A program made the translations under genes and the position numbers. Source: Moraxella atlantae NBRC 14588 (GTDB lineage Bacteria; Pseudomonadota; Gammaproteobacteria; Pseudomonadales; Moraxellaceae). From it: 64,000 nucleotides of DNA. The notes beneath the pieces are model-generated. The model had not been told where the DNA came from, made no database searches, and saw only the letters and a program-made list of their open reading frames with translations. The stretch covers positions 106,296 through 170,295 of the forward strand of contig NZ_BCUL01000003.1 in NCBI RefSeq assembly GCF_001591265.1, written 5' to 3'. Shown here in pieces: positions 46,454 to 54,200 of the stretch; the stretch's first letter is position 1; every line of letters starts with the position of its first letter.

Positions 46454-48334
46454 TTAACGCGGCGTTAAACCTGTTTTGGCAGGATTTGCCTTGCGCCATG
46501 CGACAAAATCTTGATACAGCGCACCAAACACAGCAGGATTTTGCTGGGCCAAGTTACCCAAATCAATGTCGATATTATCGCAGTTTTTGCGGTCACGCAC
46601 CATCACACACGCCGCTTGCACATAACGCAGCGCGCTTGTCGTATCGCCTTGGTATGCCAACATTTGGGCATACGCCAGCATATTAAACTGTGACGAATCA
46701 AGCCCCATCACGTTATAAAACAGCCGCGTCTTATCCGCAATATTGACCGCATTGACAGGCACGCGCATGGCAAAAATACGCTCCTCATACGGCTCAAAGC
46801 CCCAAATCTGCCGATACGGCGGCACACTTTGGTCAGTGAATTTGTGGTTTTCATGGCGCACAAACTGGCTATAGTCCAAATAATTACGCGCCAAAAACGT
46901 CTGCACATAATACCCCAGCACACCTAGCACCGCCGCCAGCGCGCACACCAACCCACGCCGCCCGATCGCGCCCGCGCTGATACCCACGTTAGCAGGCAGA
47001 CGCAGCGCATATTGGCGTTGGTCAATCAGCGCGACAAACAGCGCAAACACCGCCAAATAGCGAACATACCACAGCGGATATTCCACACTGGCATACAGTA
47101 TACTTGCCCACACAAACGCCAACGCCGCCGCGCTCTCACGGCTATGGCGCGTGTGCAGCGCGCGCAGCAGCACCCACGCAATCGGCAAGCACCACGCCAG
47201 CCCAATCACACCAAGCTCTGCCAACAGCATACTGACAAAATTGTGCGTATGGTCGGCGATTTCTGGCCATGCAAACGCTTGCGCGTAGTCAATGCTTGCG
47301 CCCATGTAGTTGTTCCAACCCACGCCCGTGATCGGATGCTCAGCAAACATCATCAGCCCACGCGCGTGCATTGCTGCCCGATTACCCTGCCCACCTGCCA
47401 AGCGACTGACCGCGCCCAACGCATTGGCTTGCCCAAGGCTACTAAGCCAGCTTGCCGCGACATAATACAGTAAAAACGCCGCCAGCGTACCACCCACCAA
47501 TGCCGCCTTACGCCGCCATGCCAACGGCTGCACGGCAAAAAACACCACCGCCACAATGACCGCCATGCCAAGCCCTGCACGGCTTTGCGTCAATGCCAAG
47601 CCAATGCTAAACGCGACAAACCCAAGCATCAGCCCCACGCGATACACTTGGCGATACCGCCACGTTGCCACGCGCTTGCCAAACAGCTGCCCATCGCCAA
47701 ACGCCTGCTGCAACAAATACAACACGCCGCACAATGCCAACACAAACGCGTACGCGGTGTGGTTGGCTTGCCCAAAGTTGCCATCAAAGCGCGTCGGGTT
47801 TGCCGTGCTACGCGCGATAATCCAGCCCTGCCACGCGATTTGATACTGCAAAATCTGCATGATTTGAATGGCAAACGTCAGCACCGCCATGACAAACGCC
47901 GCGCCAAACACGCGCGTCAGCAGCCGCGCTTTATCCGTCACATTGCTGGCAGCGGTGGCGACCAATGCCACGATCAACAAACCGCCGATGGGAAACATCA
48001 GCGCGTGCGGATAGCGGATATCGACGATCAGCGACTGCACGCCAATCCAGCCTGCCAGCCCCAACCATGTGACGACCGACAAGCCGACATGGCGCAGCCG
48101 ATGTGTCCACCAAAACGCCATCAGCCCCAAGACGATCCACGCCACCGACCAGCTATTGACCAAAAAATCGCGCCCAATCGGCGAATGCCATGGCAACAGA
48201 TAGCCCAAAATCGCCATGCCCATGCACCACCCAAGCCAGCGGCTGTTGTCTTGTGGCGGATGGGTGGCGGATTGTGCCAAGGGCGGTGGCGGCGGTAAGG
48301 TGTCGGTGTGGGGGGTGTGGGGTGTATGGGGCAT
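46454..48334 (-). CDS. pglL: PglL/TfpO-type O-oligosaccharyltransferase
   Basis: A 626-residue inner-membrane protein with about 12 helices. The WaaL/PglL signature appears as NFGQANHTAYAFVLALCG, followed by LTQSRAGLGM and a large periplasmic loop with EHPITGVGWNNYM and ADHTHNFVSMLLAELG. The C-terminal 170 residues form a soluble domain seen in PglL_A-type ligases. Family members transfer lipid-linked glycans to Ser/Thr of pilin or other proteins; O-antigen ligase or Wzy polymerase are alternatives. Its position between the tfpZ-pilA genes and the glycan genes supports pilin glycosylation. Confidence 0.85.
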   Translation of the reverse strand: MPHTPHTPHTDTLPPPPPLAQSATHPPQDNSRWLGWCMGMAILGYLLPWHSPIGRDFLVNSWSVAWIVLGLMAFWWTHRLRHVGLSVVTWLGLAGWIGVQSLIVDIRYPHALMFPIGGLLIVALVATAASNVTDKARLLTRVFGAAFVMAVLTFAIQIMQILQYQIAWQGWIIARSTANPTRFDGNFGQANHTAYAFVLALCGVLYLLQQAFGDGQLFGKRVATWRYRQVYRVGLMLGFVAFSIGLALTQSRAGLGMAVIVAVVFFAVQPLAWRRKAALVGGTLAAFLLYYVAASWLSSLGQANALGAVSRLAGGQGNRAAMHARGLMMFAEHPITGVGWNNYMGASIDYAQAFAWPEIADHTHNFVSMLLAELGVIGLAWCLPIAWVLLRALHTRHSRESAAALAFVWASILYASVEYPLWYVRYLAVFALFVALIDQRQYALRLPANVGISAGAIGRRGLVCALAAVLGVLGYYVQTFLARNYLDYSQFVRHENHKFTDQSVPPYRQIWGFEPYEERIFAMRVPVNAVNIADKTRLFYNVMGLDSSQFNMLAYAQMLAYQGDTTSALRYVQAACVMVRDRKNCDNIDIDLGNLAQQNPAVFGALYQDFVAWRKANPAKTGLTPR

Positions 48335-48385
48335 GGCAATCCGTGGTGGTGGATGGCAAATAACGGGGTTGATTTTTGATGGGCA

Positions 48386-48424
48386 ATAAAAAATGCCAAA
48401 CGGGGTAGTTTAGCATTTTTATTT
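48386..48424 (-). terminator. rho-independent terminator between tfpZ and pglL
   Basis: On the minus strand AAAAATGCTAAAC and GTTTGGCATTTTT form a 13-bp stem with one G-U pair around TACCCC, then a T-rich tail. It separates tfpZ transcription from the pglL-pse operon. Confidence 0.82.
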
Positions 48425-48450
48425 AAGGTTAGACAGATTGGCGCAAGTTT

Positions 48451-49206
48451 TTATTGCCATGGGCGCAAATCGACGATTTTAACCACCTTGCCACCCGATT
48501 TTTTATCAATCAATACCGTCATGTCTTGTGCGTTGGCTTTAAGAGGAACAAAGCTATCTGCCGTAGGATATTGGCTTAATATTTTTTTTACATCATTTTC
48601 ATCGTTAAATTTATTAAGTTCGTTCAGAGGCTTAGCTCGCTTTACGATTTGCTCATAAGCCCTCGATAAAGGTTGATAAAGTTCTGGGCGTTGTGGTGGA
48701 GCAATCCCATATTGTATTTCGTCAAATAATATCTCATTTGAAAGTTCAATATTAGTCTTAGGCACAACACTAGCAACATACTTCGGTCGCCCGACGGGTA
48801 CATGTTTATATTCAGATTTTGCTTGAGCTAGTTTACGCTGGTCAATATCGTTCGTTCTCACTAACTGAAAACGATCAACATCATAAGCAATCCAAGCAGG
48901 CTTTCCTTGATACATAGTATACAAACCATAGCCTAGAGCCAACAACTGAACCGACAAAATAACAGCTAAGTCAAATCTCAATGTCTTCTTGGGCTTTTTG
49001 TACACAATAAATGTCAGCACAGGTCCTAGGATTGCATCAATTGCCAACATCATAAGGTACAAATGATTTACTCCCACCGCTTTTGCTAACGGCGAAGGAT
49101 ACCAAACCCCATAAACCAATAATATGCTTAATAATGCACTGACAGCACTAAACAGTAAATGCCAACCAAATGCTTTGATTTTTTGCTGAAATAACTGCTT
49201 ATTCAT
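48451..49206 (-). CDS. tfpZ: TfpX/TfpZ family type IV pilin accessory protein
   Basis: A 251-residue inner-membrane protein. Three helices (about residues 14-35, 48-68 and 78-98) with the motif YLMMLAIDAILGPVLTFIVYKKPKKTLRFDLAVIL define the TfpX/TfpZ family, followed by a periplasmic domain of 150 residues. In Pseudomonas these proteins are paired with particular pilin groups and modulate pilus assembly. The gene is visibly more AT-rich than the glycan genes next to it. It is preceded by the pilA terminator, so its own promoter should lie within the 89-bp gap to pilA. Confidence 0.86.
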   Translation of the reverse strand: MNKQLFQQKIKAFGWHLLFSAVSALLSILLVYGVWYPSPLAKAVGVNHLYLMMLAIDAILGPVLTFIVYKKPKKTLRFDLAVILSVQLLALGYGLYTMYQGKPAWIAYDVDRFQLVRTNDIDQRKLAQAKSEYKHVPVGRPKYVASVVPKTNIELSNEILFDEIQYGIAPPQRPELYQPLSRAYEQIVKRAKPLNELNKFNDENDVKKILSQYPTADSFVPLKANAQDMTVLIDKKSGGKVVKIVDLRPWQ

Positions 49207-49228
49207 ATTTGCAACTTTTTTGAAAGCA

Positions 49229-49255
49229 ATAAAAACCCCATCACTAGATGGGGTC
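49229..49255 (-). terminator. rho-independent terminator of pilA
   Basis: CCCCATC (49236-49242) and GATGGGG (49247-49253) form a stem around a 4-nt loop, followed on the minus strand by TTTTT. It lies 43 bp past the pilA stop, making pilA largely monocistronic. Confidence 0.93.
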
Positions 49256-49295
49256 TTATCGTTTTTATACCACTATCCGATTGACAGCAGATAGA

Positions 49296-49778
49296 TTAAC
49301 GGCAGTTAGATGGAGCTAGTTTTGGCTCAAGTGTACCAACAGTAGCGCCAGAAACTTTTGCGGTTGCACCTCTAGCCAAACACTGCCATTGGATCGCATC
49401 GGTAGGTGGGGTATAAGCTTGAGTTGAGTCAGGCAGCGCAGCAGGGGTTGCACCACTGAACGGTGCTAGAACCAAAGTACCGTTATCTTGTACAGGCTTA
49501 TCATAGGTAACAGTAATTTCACCATTTGCATCATTAATTGCAACTGTCTTAACGTTAGCAGTTGCACTTGGTGCGGTCCAACCAAGGCTATATTGTGCAG
49601 CGTTCGAAGCATTCTCAGTTACAGAAGTTTTAGCAGAAGTCGCTAGTGACAGACCTTCAGTTACTTTAGAACGTTTCATGTAGTCTTGATACGCAGGCAA
49701 CGCGATCGCAGCCAAAATACCGATAATCGCCACAACGATCATCAATTCAATCAATGTAAAACCTTTTTGAGCGTTCAT
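49296..49778 (-). CDS. pilA: major type IV pilin PilA
   Basis: A 160-residue prepilin. The 6-residue leader MNAQKG is cut by PilD before [20 protein letters not shown], with Glu5 of the mature helix present. The globular part ends in a disulfide-bonded loop with cysteines in WQCLARG and PSNCR. The C-terminal residue is Arg, not the Ser that TfpO glycosylates in Pseudomonas group I pilins; Ser/Ala/Thr-rich segments ([16 protein letters not shown]) could be acceptors. AAGGAG precedes the ATG. Transcription should start at the sigma-54 promoter upstream. Confidence 0.95.
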   Translation of the reverse strand: MNAQKGFTLIELMIVVAIIGILAAIALPAYQDYMKRSKVTEGLSLATSAKTSVTENASNAAQYSLGWTAPSATANVKTVAINDANGEITVTYDKPVQDNGTLVLAPFSGATPAALPDSTQAYTPPTDAIQWQCLARGATAKVSGATVGTLEPKLAPSNCR

Positions 49779-49813
49779 AATGAACTCCTTTGTAAAAAAT
49801 CAGTGATACGGTT

Positions 49814-49825
49814 GGGCATCTGCCC
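49814..49825. other. short inverted repeat in the pilA leader
   Basis: GGGCATCTGCCC, a perfect inverted repeat with a 2-base centre (GGGCA/TGCCC), lies in the predicted 5' untranslated region of pilA, 35 bp before the ATG. It could form a short RNA stem near the ribosome site. Confidence 0.4.
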
Positions 49826-49917
49826 GTTTAGCTTTAAGCCAATCCACCCATCGGCTTTTTGTGTACTTGGTCAATTGTACATTTGATGGATCGATTGTTT
49901 TACCTCTACCTATAACC

Positions 49918-49934
49918 ATGCATATCACGTGCCA
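49918..49934 (-). promoter_or_regulatory. sigma-54 promoter of pilA
   Basis: On the minus strand TGGCACG, four bases, then ATGCA: GG and GC are separated by exactly 10 bp, as the -24/-12 consensus requires, and the -24 half is a perfect match. The start site is predicted near 49908, leaving a leader of about 130 nt. Pilin genes in Pseudomonas and Moraxella are known sigma-54/PilR targets. Confidence 0.85.
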
Positions 49935-49966
49935 ACTTGGGCATGGTGGATTTTTGGCAGTCAATG

Positions 49967-50148
49967 TGACAATTTTTGTCAGTTGGGTGACAAAAATTGT
50001 CAGTTGGGTGACAAAAATTTACCATTTAGGCGGTGGTATGCCATTTTTTACTAACAAAATTTGTCATAGGGTGACAAAATTTGTCACATCAGCTGCCAAA
50101 ATTTGGCAAGTTGTGACATTGTTTGGCATAAACTGACAAATTTTGTCA
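49967..50148. repeat. phased array of eight 15-bp palindromes upstream of the pilA promoter
   Basis: Copies of a TGACAAAATTTGTCA-like palindrome start at 49967, 49988, 50009, 50052, 50072, 50094, 50114 and 50134. Spacing is 20-22 bp, with one 43-bp double step. The copies at 50072 and 50134 are complete; 49967 and 49988 are near-perfect; 50009, 50052 and 50114 have one degenerate arm; 50094 is TGCCAAAATTTGGCA. The array lies about 60-240 bp upstream of the predicted pilA start, the usual place for sigma-54 activator sites. It begins 30 bp after the pilE stop. Confidence 0.85.
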
Positions 50149-50178
50149 CTTGGATTGCACCACACTTTGTCTTGCCCA

Positions 50179-50574
50179 CTAATTACGCCACTCATCGCCA
50201 CGTCCGCATGTGGTATCGCGGCATTTGATACCATTAGAGCGCAGCTCTAAAACCCCGTCGCCCTGCATCACGCCATTGCTTATCGGTGTGGCGGTGATGA
50301 CCCAGTCATTGGTTTGACGTGCCACACTGTAGGTATAATTAGGATGGTCGGCAGGAAAGCTGACATTACTTTTGTCAATGTTGTCATACGTGCCTTCTGC
50401 CAGTTTACGCGCTTCAATCCGACCTGCCTCATTTTGCATCTCTGTCATCATCTCGGTGCGCTTGGTGCGTTTGACATGGTTTTGATAACTTGGGTAGGCA
50501 ATCGCTGCCAAGACACCGATGACGGCAACCACGATCATCAATTCTATCAAGGTAAATCCACGTTGTTGCATCAT
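50179..50574 (-). CDS. pilE: PilE-like minor type IV pilin (ComF/PilE type)
   Basis: A 131-residue prepilin. A short leader MMQQRG is followed by [36 protein letters not shown]. The C-terminal domain has a small disulfide-candidate pair in [12 protein letters not shown]. It is the seventh and last gene of the minor pilin operon, 45 bp after another PilE-like gene. Minor pilins of this kind prime pilus assembly and in Acinetobacter are needed for DNA uptake. Confidence 0.9.
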   Translation of the reverse strand: MMQQRGFTLIELMIVVAVIGVLAAIAYPSYQNHVKRTKRTEMMTEMQNEAGRIEARKLAEGTYDNIDKSNVSFPADHPNYTYSVARQTNDWVITATPISNGVMQGDGVLELRSNGIKCRDTTCGRGDEWRN

Positions 50575-50619
50575 AGATCCGTTATTTATTCCAGTGATAT
50601 TATCGGTTTAATTGACCAA

Positions 50620-51249
50620 CTACCAAACCTCGGGGTTTGCACCACAGTCGCCATTTTTTTGCAAATTATCGTCGGTTACGGTGTTATCGGTGACCACACA
50701 GGTGCGCTGTTGGCTATCAAGATACAGCCGCGGCGCACGGCTGAGGTTTGAATTGGGCAGCGCTATCATCTTCCAACCACGTCCAATGGCAATATTGGAC
50801 AGTGAGCTGTCATCGCTTGTTGGTACCAATGAACGGGGCGTCGTCGTCGTCTCGCCATCATCGTTTGTTGCGCTGTCGTTTTGGTTATCATATAGCCGAA
50901 TCACATACCGATAGTTACCAGCATTGCTACCGATGGGCACATAGATGCTAATATTGTTAGCATCATAACAATTATCGCCCGTGCCGCACACGTTGGGACG
51001 AAAGTTACGAAACGATAGGTTACTGGCACGCCAGCGTTCAAGCTCTAGTGATAACTCACGCATCCGCGCTTGGGTCTGATTTTGGGCATTGCGCACGGCA
51101 TATTGCTGATAACTGGGAATGGCAATTGCCGCCAAAATTGCCACAATCGCTACCGCGACCATAAGCTCAATCAAGGTAAAGCCCGTGGGTCGTAAAACAG
51201 ATTTATGGACAGGGTTTGACATCATCGGGCTCACTTGACTGTATGGCAT
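50620..51249 (-). CDS. PilE-like minor type IV pilin (ComE type)
   Basis: A 209-residue prepilin. The leader ends at PTG before FTLIELMVAVAIVAILAAIAIPSYQQYAVRN. The globular domain carries cysteines in NVCGTGDNC and RTCVV, and ends GDCGANPEVW. The ATG at 51249 gives a 23-residue leader; an ATG at 51225 would give a shorter one. It follows pilY1 by 15 bp and precedes the last pilin gene. Confidence 0.88.
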   Translation of the reverse strand: MPYSQVSPMMSNPVHKSVLRPTGFTLIELMVAVAIVAILAAIAIPSYQQYAVRNAQNQTQARMRELSLELERWRASNLSFRNFRPNVCGTGDNCYDANNISIYVPIGSNAGNYRYVIRLYDNQNDSATNDDGETTTTPRSLVPTSDDSSLSNIAIGRGWKMIALPNSNLSRAPRLYLDSQQRTCVVTDNTVTDDNLQKNGDCGANPEVW

Positions 51250-51264
51250 CGTTCAAAGGTTGGC

Positions 51265-54200
51265 TTATTTTTCATACCAGCGTTGTGGGGTTAAGCGGTA
51301 GCGCGGCTCAATAAGGACACGCTCGGCAGAGCCACTGCCTAACGTTTTGGTCAAGCCGCCATCAATACCCATGTTTGTGGTTTGCGGCTGCCCTTGTAGC
51401 CCAATAGGATCGGTTGTCGATGAGACGTTTTTGTTTGTATCATCGCCAAAGTTGGTGCGTTTGGCAGTGTCTTTTAGTTCATTGAGACCCAACGTACCAA
51501 TCATTAAGCGGCGGTTCACTTGATCGGCACTACCGCTTTGAGGGCCGAACGCTAGCTCTTGAATCCCCTGCCCTGCACGTTCATAGCCGCCTGTGCCATT
51601 GGTCGAGGTAGTATCATCACAAATCCCCCAAGGCATACAGTATAGCTGACGCTCCGAGCCGCCTTTGATTTTAGCCGAACATGCGTCCGACGCGCTGTAG
51701 TTCATATCAGGGTTATAGACTGTGGTGTATAGCTTGCCTGCGATGACCTCGCTTTTGCCCACGCCTTTTGAGTATTTGACATTCTCAAAACCATCAAATT
51801 TGGTCAAAGGATAGAACCAACCGCGTTTTGGCGTGGCATCGCTAAAGCTATACAAGGTTTGTTTTAGTTTATCCTTGCTGAGATCACCTGTACCAATCAC
51901 GCCAAGTTTAACCAATTTGCTATCGCTTGCCATTGTGCTGCTGCTTGCTTGTTTGCTGCCCGTGGAGCTAAATTTGACCACCAAGTCTTTGATAGCAGGC
52001 GTAAAGTCGCTAGCATAAAAACGGGCATCGCCGATGGTGACATCGGTATCAAAAACACCATATACCCGATCGGCATTTTCTACGGTGTCACGCATTTTTG
52101 ATAGCGGTGAGCTGCGATCGCCTGAGATGACATTGACCACCGCAAACAGTTTATTGCCCTGCCCTGTCTCGGTGTTGCGATAAAAGCTGACGTTCGGGCG
52201 CTCATAGAAGCGACGCGCGTAGGAGGTGCCCTCTTGGTCATCTTTTAAGATACGTACCACGCGCCCTTTATCCGATGCCACGATACCGTCTTCGAAGTCT
52301 GCTCGGAATACCTGACCGCCCAGATCGGCAAAATATAGCTGATCGGCATAGCCGTCGTTATCGCGGTCTAGCACAGTAATGCCGCCGACGATACTGTGTT
52401 TCATGTATTTTTTGCCATCAAAGCTACCTGACGCGCTGGCATTGTAGGTGGCTGACCATAAGAGCGCACCTGTTTTGGCATTGATGATATACACGGCATT
52501 GCCATCAGCCTGTGTCTTGCCTGCACAGGTGGCACTAATATCGTTTTGTGTTGTGGCAGTGACACCAATTTGGAAGTATTCATTTTCATAGCACATGTCA
52601 TAGCCACCACCAAAGATGACAACATCTGTACCTTGTGTATCTGTCGCGCTGGTTTTGATACGTGCCAAGCTTGGTGGATTCCAAATATAGCCGATGCGCG
52701 CAAATCCTGTCGTATCGGAGTCTATTAAAGCATGTGCGCCCCCATCACTAAAGGCAGGTTTTGGTGCAGTGGTTGATGACAGGTCAAAGCCCAATAAGCC
52801 TTTGCCACCTAGGCGCATACCACCGTAAGCATACATACCATCACTAGAATTTACACCAACTTTATTATCTTTATAATTGTAGTTGTATTTGGCACGCACC
52901 GCCCACTGACCGTCAATACCAAAATACGGGGTAGCAGCAGGGCGTTCAGCGGTGGTGGTATAAACAGAATTTGGCACAATCGCGTCAGACTGGGTTTGCA
53001 TCATGATCCGTGGAATGACGACAAATTGCTCTTTACCGCTATCTGATTTCACCATATGCAGCCCACCGTCCATGGTACCAAACAGCACGTAGTCTTTGCG
53101 CGCGCTGTCATCGCTGATGTTCTTGACGCGCCCATTTTCTAGGGTTGCTTCATAAGAAACCGCGACAGGCTTAGAGTGGATGCTAGCCCCCAAAACTTTG
53201 ATGGCTTGTGTAGGCTGTGCCATGGTTAGGTCTTTGATAGGCGTTGTATCGCTAATTAACTGATCCAAATCTGTCGGGGTAGCCGCGTTGGGTTTGTAGG
53301 CTTGGGTATATCCCATAAACTGTAGTAGCTTAATTTGGTTAGCACGGCTATAGGTTGTGGTGTCTTTGAGCGTATCAAAGCCACTGGGGTGCTTGCTGTC
53401 ATCAACGCTCAGACGGCGCAACGTTGTCGCGGTTGTATTGACATCCTGTAAATCCTCCACCCATACACTGCGTGTGGTTTTTACATTGCTGCTGGGTGTG
53501 GTGAGCTGCTCGTACATACCGCCTGCTTGTACAGCATCGTTACGCGTGTCGCCGTTGTCATTGATGTAGTCCAGCGATTGCCACAGGTCTTTTGTGGTAG
53601 GGGCTAAATTACCACTGACGTCTTTAAACAACTTTTGGTTACTCTTGCCGTACAACGTACCATCAAATAGGTCAAACTTTTTGATATTACCCGGCCAAAT
53701 GTTGCGTAAGTTATCGCCACCTGACAACTGCGATTCTAAAGAGGGCAAGTAGGCAACGGGCAATTCACCTAGCGGACGATAAGGGTCTTTTGGAATGGTC
53801 AAGGTGCCCGATGGTGCGGCAGGGATGGTGTTATTAAGGCTAGCAATAAATGTGGTGATACTGTTGGCAATATCTTCTGATGACTGTGCATAAAAGAAGC
53901 CGCCTTCGCCATAGCCTGCGCCTTTTTTGCCCCATTTACAGGCGTTTTGGGCATCTTGGGTTGCCCCTGCGGTATCACAGTCATACGTGCCGTCTGTATT
54001 TTTATTGAGACCTGCAAATGATGCACCAAAGCCCGCCACTGCGGTGCGGATACTCACCCCTGATGGGTTGGTATCTTTGTTGTATAGGCGTTTGGCATAC
54101 TCGCCAATCCATTCCCAGCCGCCTGTTTCACCATCAAATAAGCCTGAGGTCAGCGATGGGGAGACTAGACCGTCTGTTGGTTTGGCCGTGATGGTGTATT

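Noticed and set aside
47585..48298. Long plus-strand frame opposite pglL, rich in His, Gln, Arg and Pro
   Set aside because: The odd composition is the complement of codons for membrane helices; it is a shadow of the ligase gene.
49829..49850. Second sigma-54 site closer to pilA (GG...AAAGC)
   Set aside because: The GG-to-GC spacing is 11, not 10, and the flanking bases do not match.
49861..50136. Open reading frame of 91 codons across the palindrome array, with repeated SWVTKI-like residues
   Set aside because: The internal peptide repeat is just a translation of the palindromic DNA; there is no ribosome site and no plausible protein composition.
49967..50148. CRISPR array
   Set aside because: The units are 15-bp palindromes with only 5-7 bp between them, so there is no room for spacers, and no cas genes are near.
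49967..50148. ParB parS sites or plasmid iterons
   Set aside because: The palindrome does not match the parS consensus, and there is no rep or par gene; the surroundings are chromosomal.
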